A stretch of 64,000 nt of DNA from Pempheris klunzingeri (lineage: Eukaryota; Chordata; Actinopteri; Acropomatiformes; Pempheridae): positions 3,095,885 to 3,159,884 of the forward strand of contig NC_092029.1 in the NCBI RefSeq assembly GCF_042242105.1. Reading direction: 5' to 3'. Shown piece by piece: positions 48,067 through 60,567 of this stretch. The translations under genes and the position numbers were made by a program. The first letter of the stretch is position 1, and each line of letters opens with the position of its first letter. Below the pieces are notes generated by a model. That model was given only the letters and a program-made list of their open reading frames with translations, made no database searches and was not told the origin of the DNA.

Positions 48067-50632
48067 ATGGCTGAGTTCAGATGGATGAAAATGTCTTTTT
48101 CACTGATCGCCGTGCTTCAGATTACAGGTATGGACTTTTAAAAGGGACAGAAATGCTCTTATGAGGATGACACACATTTGTTGTATCTAAAAATCATCTT
48201 CAAACTAACTATGAACACTATTTTCTTTTTCGTTTTTTCTCTCTTGTCTCCTCAGCGGCTGGAGCTCGACATCCCCACAACTTCATCGCCAGAGATGGAG
48301 ATGCTGTCACTCTGCCGTGTGGACATGCGAGAAAAAGTGGCTGTGACGGCGCCACCTGGTTCTTCCAGGGCCTGGGAAACGCAGCAAAAGGAGAGCTGAG
48401 TGAATTAAAGACGATTGAACAAAAGTCCAAAGCTGCATCAGACAGACTGAGTGTTACAGCGAACTGTTCTCTGGATATAAAGAAGGTCACAGCCGAGGAT
48501 GTTGGTCTTTACACCTGCAAGAAGCACAAACTGAGCAAACAGCAAGGCCACGGCTCTCAGGTTCATCTGTCTCTTATCAGCAGTGAGTATTTGCATCTTA
48601 ATGTTTTCAGCTCAAACTGGCAGTATACTTTTATATTTTATTTAGTTTGCTCTTATTCTTTTATTCTTTTTATCTCTTCTCCTGCCTTCTCTCTACTGTT
48701 TTTGTCTTTTTCTTCCTGTTTTAAATCTTCATCCTTGCTTCTGTTTGGCCTCACTGTTCGGCTGTTATATTTCTCCCCGAGTATCCTGTTTTTCTTTGTC
48801 TGTCAAAGGTGCATAACACAACAATAATTATACAATTTGACTCCTCTTTCCTCTTTCTCTCGCAACATCTCCCTCTGCACCAGTGACTGAACACAAGGTC
48901 GGTGACAAGGTGACGTTGAACTGCTCTGTGCTGACATGTGGACGGCGCAGACACACAGTGAAGTGGCTGTATGGGGGTGAAGATGTGAGCGAAGAGAACA
49001 AGGAAATCACGATTAGCTGGTCTACCTGCTCAGTCAATGCGACCTTTATGGAGTTAGTGAAGTGTGGCGTGGCAGATACGTACACAGGAAAAGTGCATTC
49101 GTTTCCCTTCAGACCCATTTTGACTGAAAGAGACAGCTTCAGCCAAACTGTGTCATGTTGGTGGGGGTACATCCTTGTGGCTGTGGCTTTAGTAGCACTT
49201 CTGGTGAACGCCGTTGCCGTCCTGAGATGGACGAGAACCACAGGTGAGAATGTACACTGAATTCATCAGCAAGAATTTCCTACTGACGAGGATGCTCACC
49301 GTGGAAGCTGAAGCTGAGTTTCTCTTTTGTCTTTTCAGCAAATGAGGACGCACAGATGGATGACAACACTGTGAGTTTAAAACGTTTAAACAGTTTATAC
49401 AATATCTATGAGATCATTGAGCAAACCAGTGTTTGTGGTGCTTCTTTTTCTCTGAGACTTTAACTGTGATTTCATGCAGTTATTGAAAGAAAATAACTAT
49501 AAACCATGATGCAAAGCCAGCAGCTGGCCCGGGGGAGCAGGGGGTCACTATTAGGATGAGCTGCCCATTAATGAAGATGCATTTCCGCTTCCAAAATGAC
49601 AAGAGAGCAGTGACTTCAGTGCGACAGTATTTATTGTGGTTATTGTGGACTGAATTAGAGCTGGAGATGTTTTCACAGTCACCACCACATGTAGTACCTG
49701 AGACACTGAGACATGCACAGATATGGTATGATGCATACATAGCATTACATTGTGGAGGTGTTGCTCCTCTCTCTAGCAATATCTGCATGAACTGAACTGT
49801 AACCGAGACCAGCGTGTGTTTGTTCTCCAAAATATTACCCTCTTGCAATAGAGAAAAAAAAGGGGAAGGAAAATGGTGCAACTGAACCACACCAGAAACA
49901 AGCCTACGTCATCACTGGGTGCTGTTTACACACACTCGTGTCCTAGTTGTGAAGCAGAACACACATCATGTGCTCAGAAACCTGGAGAAGACCGTACCTG
50001 AGTTGTGAGAAATCTGGATATGTTTTGTATTTGTACTCATGGGTACAAATAATGATAATAAATAAAAGGTTTGACCCATGTAAACATCAGATCCTGAGGG
50101 ACAACATTTCACAGACATAGGATACATATCATGACCTACCTGGCTGAGGTAACAGGAGTTAATTATCTTGACTGTTACAGACTAGAATAAAAACATGAGA
50201 GCGAGTCAGTATAACTCCACAAGTTGCTGAGCAGCCATTCTGCTCTGTTCTCTGTTAGGCTGATCCTGAAGAAGGTGTTTCCTACGCCTCCATCAGCTAC
50301 ACCAAGAAGACCCAGGTAAGCTGTCTGCAATATTATACTGCTGCTGGAGGTGAAGAAAAATGAAAGGAATCAACTATTTCATCGCTGAAAGCTTGTGTAC
50401 TCACTAGGTTAAGGATTTCAGGATGCTCTTTTGCACTGGTGTTATCTTCCATCACGCAGCGTTGCTATGCTACGCTTTATCATATCCTGTTGTGTGACTT
50501 TCGTCATAGGTTCTGGGTAAAGATGATGGTGATGTGGTGACCTACAGCACTGTGAAAGCTTCCTCCTCTTCCGCTGGAGCCTCTGCTGATCCCACCGACC
50601 TCTACGCTACCGTCCGCAAACCAAAGAAATAA
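48067..50632 (+). CDS. Receptor D3: ITIM receptor with fused C-TM exon
   Basis: Exons: leader 48067-48127, V 48256-48582, C plus TM 48884-49243, tail 49339-49370, 50259-50315, 50510-50632; 319 aa. V domain: VTLPCGHARKSGCDGATWFF, NCSLDIKKVTAEDVGLYTC. C domain: LNCSVLTCGRRRHTVKWLY, CSVNATF, VKCGVADTYTGKVH. Unlike D1, D2 and D4, the C domain reads straight into the TM (WWGYILVAVALVALLVNAVAV) in one open 360-nt exon, with no intron and no stalk exon. The small tail exon seen at 40515 (D1), 45066 (D2) and 53541 (D4) is not recognisable. Tail: VSYASI, VTYSTV, DLYATV. Still predicted to be an inhibitory receptor. A CAGGAAGC ETS-like core lies about 100 nt before the ATG; AATAAA at 51060-51065. Confidence 0.85.
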
Positions 50633-51059
50633 GAGACCACAGTGCACATCATTACATAATATATATGTGACATGTTTTACATGATATGTCTGTCTGGTTA
50701 AAGGATCCACCCGTTATGCTGTACTGTGTAAAACATACTGTTCATCTCTGTGGGCAGTTTGTCAATGTAATGCAAATCTTGGTGATGCTTTCATATATTA
50801 TCCTGACAGAGGTGGATGCACATTTGCATCTAGTTATTTACTATGATTTTAACGTGTAACATCTGATTCTTAATGTTTTTTTTCTTGAATTTGATTTCCA
50901 GGATTTATTTCTGTAAACTGCTTTCTCCTCCATCAGCTAACTAACATAATGTAGAAGTTGTGATCAGACATTGCTAAATCTGTTTGCTTAAAACATAAAT
51001 CATCATAATGTGTGAACTTGCTATCAGGCTCTTAATTTTGAGTTTTTCCTGTTTTTTCA

Positions 51060-51065
51060 AATAAA
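51060..51065 (+). terminator. Polyadenylation signal of D3
   Basis: AATAAA (AAATAAAAGC context) about 430 nt after the D3 stop and 330 nt before the D4 leader. Confidence 0.6.
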
Positions 51066-51130
51066 AGCATTCTGTTTTATCTCTTTTGAGCATACATCAC
51101 TTGTAATTGTTTCATAAGCAGTTTGAATAG

Positions 51131-51134
<4 letters not shown>

Positions 51135-51165
<31 letters not shown>

Positions 51166-51166
51166 G

Positions 51167-51198
<32 letters not shown>
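51135..51198 (+). repeat. Compound (TA)n-(CA)n microsatellite
   Basis: TA run (51135-51159) followed by a CA run (51173-51198) between D3 and D4. Confidence 0.93.
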
Positions 51199-51202
<4 letters not shown>

Positions 51203-51393
51203 TACACCTGCAGCTGCAGCTGTTAACATGTGTGAGTGTTGACTGGCTGACAGGAGGAAAGTCAAAACTATCTCCATCAAGAAAAGAGGGAAGCTGCCAC
51301 TTTGAGGAAGTTGTGCACAAGTCTGCTCGCAGGAAGTATGAGCTTTATTGCATGTGCTGTAAGCACAAGTTTCAGCGAAGACAGAGAAGAACG

Positions 51394-54179
51394 ATGGTTC
51401 CATACAGACGGATTAAAATATCTTCATCTCTGATGCTGGTGCTTCAGTTTACAGGTGAGGACACGTACACTTTAAGAAGGTGAACTGTACCAGCGTAGAT
51501 ATTACTGGTACTTGGTAGCTTCGTGTTGTTTGTTTTTAACATGAACGGAACACTTTGAAACGTATGCATCTAAAATGATCGTCACACTAAGTAGGATCAC
51601 ATCATTATGCCTTTATTTTCATCAGATTCTGCTTCTATTTAGCTGCTGTGAATCAGTTTGTGATTGGGTTTTGAAAGGTGCTATGCAAGTTAGATGTATT
51701 TTTATCATTAGCATTACCATTATTATTATTATTAGTAGTAGTAGTAGTAGTAATAGTAGTAGCAGTATATCACACATATTCTGATTTTAGTTTATTTGTG
51801 GCTGTTTCTCTCTCATTTCCTTCACAGCAGCAGCTCTACAACAGACCCCCTCCTTCATTGTCAGAGCTGGAGATGAAGTCACTTTGCTTTGTGAGAATTT
51901 GGTAAATGATCACCACAGATGTAACAGCACCTCCTGGCTTTTCAATCGTTTTGCCTCTTCAGCAGCAGTGGGCCTGTTCGAACATGGACAGTTCAGTAGA
52001 GACGCCAGAGTGAAATCCAACAGACTGAGTGTCACAGAGAACTGTTCTCTGGTTATACAGAAGGTCACAGGTAAAGATGCAGGTCTTTATTTCTGCCAAC
52101 AGTCCAAATCAGGACGAAGACCAGTTGAAGACTATAAGGTTCAGCTGTCTGTTGTTAACAGTGAGTATTTATATTAGAATTTCAGCTCAGACTGAGTTGT
52201 TAGAACATGAACATACTGAAACTCAACAATTATAATTACAGAGATGAAATCAATTTTACTCTTGTGCTCTTTCTCTCAACATCTCCATCTGCACCAGTGA
52301 CTGAACACGAGGGCGCTGATACGGTGACGTTAAAGTGCAACGTGTCGACCCGTGGAAGGTGTATGCACAAAGTGAAGTGGCTCTTTCAGGGTAAAGCCAT
52401 AGATAAAGGCAATGAAGGCTTGAGGACGTCACAGTCGACCTGCTCGGCCACCGTGACCTTTAAGATGTCTCATTTTGTCTACCCATCAAAGAATTACAAG
52501 TTCTTTAAGTGCAACGTGACAGACAGTTACAGTAAAAGAGTGCATCTGTTAACCTTCGGGCCTCAGAACTCAGGTGAGAGAGTGGGTGAGACTATGATGA
52601 GCTGCTCAAAATCACCCCATGATGTGTTCATTTTATGGGTTTTATCTAATGTAGGAGCAACCAAAGCAGCACCTGGAGACGACAACAGTGCAGCAAAGCC
52701 ACACGGTATTTTTCATATCTCACGTTTATGTTTTAAAACATTTGTAAAAGGTGAATTGTCTTTTAGCCGCAGGGTGTCGAACAGAACAGATGGCTGCAAC
52801 TGAACATGCTTTAATTCTGTTTCTAGATCAGTGGTGGCTGTACATCGTCGTGGCTGTGGGTGTAGCAGCGCTCATCATAACTGCTGTGGCGCTCATTAGG
52901 TGGAGGAGAAATAAAGGTGGGAACATTCACAGAGGAAACTTTTACTGACAAAACGTGTTGATACATCTGAATTTCTGCAGTGGAAGCCAAATAAGTCTCT
53001 CTCTTTTTGTCTTTTTAGGGAGCAAAACACAGAGGGGTGAAAGCATGGTGAGTTTTTAAAAAGAATAATCAAATGTTAAAAAACAATTATGACTTTACAG
53101 TGTTTGTGGTAGTTGGTTTTCAGAATTATAACTATGAGACATGAGTAATCAATACTGCCTATATTGTCTTGAAAGAAAGTGGTGGCAGCAGCAAAGGTCA
53201 AATAATTCCTTGTGAAGGAAACTGAGTGAGAATATAAACCAAAACATCAGTTAAATTATTGATACACTTGAGGCCATGTTGTATTCCTACATAGGAATAC
53301 CTGGGTGATCTTTGGATAACTTAAGGCAAGCGAGCCCCTGGACCCCCCCTTGCCTCAAGGCTTCCAGGGTCCACCCACCACAGTCTCAGAAAATCCTGTG
53401 GATGAAGGAAGCCTACACAGTGTTTTATTGCACCACTGTTGCTCATATTGTGTGCTGGAAATATCTGCATTCTTTTCTAACTGGATGCTCGTAAGATGCT
53501 TTGGGGGCAAAATAACTTTAACTAGACCGTGTTTGTTCAGGGACCGAGCTTAAAGCCTGCAGAGACTCAGTGTGGTCCGGAAACCAGTCAGGACTTGGTG
53601 ATATCACACACTCCAAACAGTGCGAACCAGTTACGCCCACTGGTGTTTGTACCCTTTCTTTAATATATAACTGAGCGTGACACACAGTGACTCTTGAGCC
53701 TAGTTTCCGTCTGCAACAAAGAAGAAAGGGGAATAAACAGAGGGTCAAAAATAACAGATGAAAATGCAAAGTCACTCAGCTTATAAAAGCACAGTTTCAC
53801 AACTCTTGAAGTCATCCTATTTACGACATAGAGGCAGAGGAATTAAAAGAAAAAGCAAAGAATAGAACAGAAATCCTTGGTAGTGAGCGGCCATTATGTT
53901 GTCTTCTTTGTGCAGGCTGATCCTGAAGATGGCATTTCCTACGCCTCCATCAGCTACACCCAGAGGACCAACACTGAGGGAAAGGTAGGCTGTCAGTTAA
54001 AATAATGTTGGTAGTGAATATAGAAAATAAACAAATGCTTCATTCCTGAGCTCTGTGCGGTATTTGTCCTGCAGGTTAGGGGTGCTGGTGACGTAGTGAC
54101 CTACAGCGCTGTGAAAGCTCACTCCTCTTCTGCTGGAGCCTCTGCTGATCCAACCAACCTCTACGCCACCGTCAACTAA
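51394..54179 (+). CDS. Receptor D4: two-Ig-domain ITIM receptor with short stalk
   Basis: Exons: leader 51394-51454, V 51828-52160, C 52298-52585, stalk 52655-52705, TM 52827-52916, tail 53019-53047, 53541-53597, 53916-53984, 54075-54179; 360 aa. The V acceptor is CAGCAGCAG, so the mature N-terminus may vary by one or two residues. V domain: VTLLCEN, RCNSTSWLF, NCSLVIQKVTGKDAGLYFC. C domain: LKCNVSTRGRCMHKVKWLF, CSATVTF, FKCNVTDSY. A 17-residue stalk exon replaces the 39-residue Thr-rich one of D1. TM YIVVAVGVAALIITAVALI, then RWRRNK. Tail: ISYASI, VTYSAV, NLYATV. Predicted inhibitory receptor. The C exon could alternatively end at 52573, the junction form seen in D2. CAGGAAGT about 60 nt before the ATG. 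Confidence 0.87.
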
Positions 54180-54899
54180 CTCAAAAGCAGCACAGTGTAG
54201 ATACATTTAATATCATTACATGTATTTTACATTGATAGCTCACAATGAAAACGTCCTGGTGAGTTTATATTAAATTTAAGCAGAGTTCACTCTTTTCACT
54301 TTGCTTTATTGGTCCAAGTCTTCAAAAAAAAAGTATTTTTAATATTTAATCCTCCACATTTAATGCTCTAACTCAGTTATTTATTATGCAGTGCTTATTC
54401 TACTCCACCCAGCTGTTATTTTTCTTGTCTTACAAAGTTGCAGTGCAGTTATTTTTAACATAATGTTCACCTTTCCTCCCTGTTTTGCTGTAAGAAGCTT
54501 TTTGTCCAGAAGGGGGAGATGTAAGTTCAGTTATTAAAAGTGATACCCCAACATTCACAGGTATGATACACAGTGTCTAATTAGCTTGCTATGAGGCACA
54601 TTTTTATGTTTTTGTGTATGCAAGTAACATTATCATTTACACACAAGTTTGGAAATTTTATTAGAACAAATATACTGTCTGCATTTTGTGAGGTGTGTGT
54701 GGATAGACTTTTGCTGCAAGAGTAATTCTATGGTGTTCTACTTCGTCCAGTTATATTCTATTCTGAGAACTGATCCTCACAAGCACCTGAAAGTGAACAA
54801 AATGTGCACAAATCAACAGTTGCAGAGAGGGTCAGGTAGCCCCATTTGTTGCAGATACATCACTTGTTGACGTCTATCAGAAATCCACCAATCAGAGCG
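54180..54899 (+). other. D4 3'UTR and spacer before vash2
   Basis: AT-rich non-coding DNA with no clear AATAAA close to the D4 stop and no other gene. Confidence 0.5.
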
Positions 54900-55100
54900 C
54901 GTCGTCTGTTCCAAATATGGTGAGGCGTACTCTTCGGCCCGCCCCTCTTTGTTGGCTCGACCAATGAGAAGCCGCCGAGCGCTGGCGCTGCCGTGGATAC
55001 GGCAGAGAGATACGGGAGAGCAGTAAGCTACCAGCGCCGCTTTATCCTCACTGATTCAATCATGTGAGGGATTGAAGACGCCTATTTTTTTTTTTTATCA
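54900..55100 (+). promoter_or_regulatory. CpG-rich promoter region of vash2
   Basis: Abrupt rise in GC and CpG content after the AT-rich spacer. A GC-box (CCCGCCCC, 54938-54945) lies about 20 nt before a CCAAT box (54961-54965), and there is no TATA box. This is the usual build of a CpG-island promoter. The transcription start is not determinable from sequence alone. Confidence 0.65.
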
Positions 55101-56538
55101 ACATGAAGTCGGATTTTCTGGGGAGATTGTTGATAGCGAGGCGCCGTGCAGGCTGCTGACGGGAAGGAATGCTCACAGGAGGTCATTTTCCCGGACTGGG
55201 GTGGTGGGAGGCAACGGCCCCCGCAGTGTTGAGTAGCGTCAGCTAGCTAGCAAAATAGAAGGGCTTCCGGATGATATTTTCAAAATAAGGAGACTCGTGA
55301 GAGAACGATTGGTTTGGTCGACGTTTTTTAAAGATAATTCTGCAACCGACACACTCACCACGCTTACACGCGAAGAAGTAGTGGCTTTATGAGTGTGCTG
55401 TAACGATTATTAGGATGTATTCTTGATATCCGCAATATCAACAAACGTGCAGCTTTTATTTTGGTGGAATCTAACGTTAGTGTGTTCCGGTTTAACGGTT
55501 GTTAGCTCCTGCTAGCTTGACGCGCACAAGAAGGGGTGAAGTTACAAAGCCTCGAACCAAAACAAGACTTCACAGCCTGTGGTGGACAACGGCGGCTTGT
55601 TATGAATGGGACCTACCTCTTCTCGCCGTGTGTCTGTCGAGTCAAATGCCTTTTAAACGGCAGGATCCGACGGTTGTGTGAAGCCGGAGCCCCGGTGGAG
55701 AGCACGGCACTGTTGGATTAATAACGGTTGGGTTTTTTTTTTTCGGCGGATGGACTCAAACGACAAAATCCCTGATGTCGAAATGAACTTGTGCCTGTGG
55801 TGAGTTTGGAAAGAGGATTCCTCTCCGTAACAAGACATGTCTTTAATTTTGTGCATGCAATGTAGTATTGTATGATTTAAAAAAAGAAACTAGCATGTGT
55901 TTTTGTGCTCATGGAGGAGTTTATAGAGAGCCTGTCGATCTGCAGGGTCACTGAGGACTAAAACCACCTTGTCATTTGTTGATTTTTATTCTAATATCCT
56001 TAAACTTCATAGTGCATTTAACACCTTTTGCACCCTGCTGATTTTAACAAGCATAATCGGATTTTTTCTATCACCCAGTGAGCAACTTTAGGATGGTATG
56101 TGCGTCATTTTGGACCCATGATTTCTCTGCACATTTATGCTTTTTACAGTAATTGCAGGATTTCTATGAAAGAAATCAGTCTTGGTCGACTGTTGTCACA
56201 CTTGGGAAGATTCTAGCCATGCTGTTTAAGCTTCGCTCCTCTTCCAAAATAGGAAATGCTCAGATCAACCTACCTTATTAAAGCACTACTGGGCCATTTA
56301 TGGAAACATTTCCTCCAGCTGATCCTCGCAGTGCAGAAATTCAGCTGTATTTCAAAAAGCATGTGACATTTCTACCACATTTGAGGAAGTGAAATGTGTT
56401 CTGGTTTGTTTTATCCTGCCAGGTTTGTCCTTTAAGATCAACATGTACCGTCCAACTCTGACAAACAAGAAGAAGCTCTTGTAGCTGGAGGAGGATTTCC
56501 TGCCCCAACTTTTCCTCCTCCTGGCCCTCTTGGGAGCA
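55101..56538 (+). other. vash2 5' untranslated exons with upstream reading frames
   Basis: A likely non-coding first exon ends at 55799 (TGTG before GTGAGT). A second begins at 56423 after TTATCCTGCCAG and runs into the start codon at 56539. Upstream ATGs at 55102 (18 codons), 55602 (40 codons) and 55750 all open short frames before the main start, which would be expected to lower translation. Confidence 0.5.
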
Positions 56539-58965
56539 ATGACAGGACCCAACTCCCCAAGCCGGACCGGCACCTCCCCGGCCAAGCTCAGCAGGCACGG
56601 CCGGTCCAAGAGCACCAGCTCACACTGCCTCCTCCGCTGCAGCACCCAGGAGGAGTCCTCCGCCTCCCCCCCGAACAACAGCTCCAGGTCCCCTGGAGAG
56701 GAAGAGGAGAAGGATGGAGGGGTTCTGTTCTACGTCAACAGGACCGGTTTTCCCATCGAGAGCGTAACCTGGGAGAGGATGTGGTCCCATGTGGCTGCTG
56801 TGCACCCAGAGGGCCAGGAGATGGTGGACAGGATACGAAACGCCGCTTACCTTCCCAAGGTAAGCCAGCTGTGATTGGTTCATTCCTCAGTATTTGGATT
56901 TGTGGACAAACTAACATAATTCATGAGAAAATATTCTAACTTCAACCTCAAACGATGCTGCTTCCCTTGTCTGTTTGTTGCAGTATTGTTGACCAGTGCA
57001 CCAATTAAAGGTTGTCAGCCCTGTTTTATAGCAGAACAAATATTTCCATTCATAGTAATAGATGCCTCATTTGCCCAAATCATCATATTAATATATATTT
57101 CTATGATTTATATCATCTGTATTCATATTTCAAGCAACAATATACATTTTCTAGCACTCAAACCACATCTACTTTGAGTCGTCGGGTAGTTTAAAGACTG
57201 ATAGGATGTAACTATCACCAGTCAGTCTGTAAAAAATACATAAGAAGAAGAACGAGGCCAGTGGGGAAATGTGGCAGGGTTTCTTTGATTGTACTCCCCA
57301 GTGATGAATTATTAAACTCTGGATTAAGACATGAAAAATCCACACAACTGCACATGTGAGGTGTACACACAGCATTAGAGGTTCATGGGAGTGTTATTGG
57401 ACCCTTCGTGAAGGGTGTCCTCCTTGAACCCATATGAGCTTCCTGTGGCTGATCTTATCAACTAATTAATATTTTCAGTGTCAGTTAGTCTGTGGATTAC
57501 TGTTGTGGCGGATAATAGTAAAACAAAAATCACCATCACAGTTCCTAAGAGCCGAGGGTAACATTTTAAACATGTGTACCTGCAAACAAACTGCATCTTT
57601 TAATATTTATACCTCAAGGCGCTCCCTTTTCCCCGCTGTGTTCCTACTGTGCCGACGTCAATAGGGGAATTGCGAGTGAGGGGCTCAGTGTGGCTACGTG
57701 TGCTATGTTGGTGCAAGGGAAAGCGGAGAAATGTGGGGGTGTGTGTTTCTATGTGTTTATGTGTGTTCATAGTTGCATCACCTAAGTGTGAATGTCAACC
57801 TGTTTTCACGAATACACACACACTCTCGGGTGTACACTCATCCTCAGACACACACGGTCACATTGCCATGACAACAAATGTGCTAAATTGGGGTGGCAGA
57901 CCTGTCAAATTATGTTACATCTGCTTTTTGGGTTTTTCACAGTGTGTGTGACTCATTGTGACTCCCAACTCCCACACATGTCAAATACACACACCTTTGC
58001 ACCATCATAGTTTGGCTGTAGCTTAACAGATACTGTATGTATGCTTTAAAACAACCAGGAGCTTAAACAACAAGGATAAACAGGTTAGACAGTGCAGTGA
58101 AAATTCACTACTACCTTTATAAGCGTAAACGGAGGTTCAGACCCCAGTTGCAGTAACTCCCCACTCTGCGCCGTGTCCTTGAGTAAGACATCCTGAAGTA
58201 GAGCTGAAATAACGTGTTCACTAATAGATTAAAAACAATGGCTGACAAATTAATTATCATTAATAACTGATTGAAAAACACCAAACATTTGCTGGGTCCA
58301 GCTTCTTAAATGTGAAGAGTTGCTGCTTTTCCCAGCTTTACATGATTGTAATTTTAATAATTTAGGTTTGGTTGATTGGACAAAAGATATTTTATACACA
58401 TCACCTTCAGCTGAGAGACATCAAACACAGACTAAACTATTACTGGAAAAAAGTAATCAACAGATTAATCAATAAGGAAAATAATCCTAAACTGCTCAGG
58501 CACATTCAGTCAGTAGTAGTAGCAATAGTTGTGATATCATCAGTACTAATAGCAGAACTTGTAGCAGCAGAACACACATAACTCATTGAAAGACAAAAAT
58601 ACGTGCGACTGGTTCTTCGGGGTGAATGAAATGAAATGAAATGGCGCCGCCACGCGCATGACGCCCATCTGTGTCTGCTGCTACCGAGGCCTCTCAGCCC
58701 AGATTTTTCTCATGCTTTTCCCATCAGCGATTTGGATGAATGCTCGTTGTGTTTGGGGCTGTGGAGGAGGGAATCTGCTCGTTGTTTAGCTCTACTAATT
58801 GGCCATGTGGTCATTAGTGACCCGGATGGCCGGCAGTGCCAGAATCCCGTACTGGACAGAAGGACGGCAGGAGGGCGTGTGCACACAAACAAACACACCA
58901 ACGTAGAAAAACTGGACATGTAGAACGCACACACACACACACACACATAAGCCACTTGTCTGTAT

Positions 58966-59003
<38 letters not shown>

Positions 59004-60519
59004 GATCATAATCAGGTTTGGATCTGCTGCTCGTGAATATCTCTGTAAAGTTTGAGCCAACTGTAAAGCCGCTACACTTGGCACAGTACAGGCGCCGTGT
59101 GAGCGCGCCTAAGGTGTCAGTTGGTTTATGCTGCAGTGCTGATGTATTGTTGATATGTAACTTGACCCTGGTGTGTGTTTCTGTGTGGATGTGTGTGTGT
59201 GAGATGGTGTGACAGCAGGTGGTTACCACACTGACCCAGATGGGTTAACGGTGCCTATAGAGAGGGAAGAAGGAAGAAAGGGAGGGAAGAGGAATAACTT
59301 TGGGACAAACTGTCATATGAGATATGCGGCAAAACGTCTATGAATCAGGATAAATCAGGAGACTGTCATTATGAAAAGGCTGGTGTTGGTTTTTGAGGAT
59401 TTTGAAATGCATTTCAGCTGCTGTTTGTCACATTTAACAGTAATAATGAATCATCATAGGCATCTACAGATTTACCACGAACAAATGGTGAGAAGAGTTA
59501 CATTGTCAGCCACCAGGTCAGTGTTGTGGGGTGATGTGATGATTACTGTGGGATACAGATCAGAGAGTACACAGAGTTATAGGATGCTTTCAAATGCAAC
59601 GCGTGGTGCCTCCAGGAAGACTTAACTACAGTCTACATCAGCGTTATTGTCAGTAACTACAGTTCCTGCTGCCACACTTTGTGCCCTCATTAATAGAATT
59701 GAAGTCTTGGCGCAGGGAACAAATAATCCCTCTAACACAATCTGGGTAGTGGATAATCTCTGGATACAAACTGGGCCACCTAAAGGACTTTTAATGGGAA
59801 ACGAAACTGGCTAGAACTCGTCTGGGCTAATGTCTCCCTCAAAGCTCTGTAAACTAAACTAGCCGCTATTCACTTTCCAATTCTTTCTGAGGCTTTCACT
59901 CTTCACTTGTTGAGTGTTTTTAATTTGAAATAAAACATAAAAGGCCCATAAACCACACACGGCGTGCTACATGTACACTGGACACCACAAGGAGAACTAA
60001 CTGTGCAAAAATAGATGCTGTCGCCAAAAAAGTAGGGTAAAAGTTGTTTTTAATTTCCATAATCCATTGTAGTCCCATTGTTCTGGAGTGAAATGTTTTG
60101 GTTCAAGCTGTGACAATAGGCTTTTCTTCTGGATGGCCTCAACAGATTACATCTAAACTAGACATTTTTAACAGTAGAACCAGCTCGACAGCATCAAGTG
60201 CCACAGCAGTGTGACAGGTGGAGCCATGTCACTGTGTTTTCATGGGCTGTCTTAGTGAATATGACACTGCCATTTTGTTCAATTCAGGATACAAATGGCG
60301 TGTTTTGGATTGGACGTGGATATGTATGGACGCCTGCCAGCATGGATTAGTTTAGGCAGATGTGCTCAGTGGCAAAGAAGTAGAGACTACACCAACAGTC
60401 CTCGGGAAAAGGCTGCCATCACTTTCTATATAACCAAATAACCAAATACAAAGGGTGATAGCAAGAAACAGGGAGTCTCATGTCGAGTCTCGTGGATCAT
60501 GCTGGATCATTTGTCTCAC

Positions 60520-60567
<48 letters not shown>

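Noticed and set aside
37693-54179. Possibility that D1-D4 are novel immune-type receptors (NITR) or antigen receptors
   Set aside because: No J-like motif (FGxG) follows the V domain, domain order and cysteine spacing differ, and the second domain is not a classical C1 fold signature; left as an orphan family.
55499-55721. Two overlapping 60-codon frames in the GC-rich region before vash2
   Set aside because: They lie in the likely 5' untranslated exon; neither shows domain similarity. Treated as upstream frames rather than genes.
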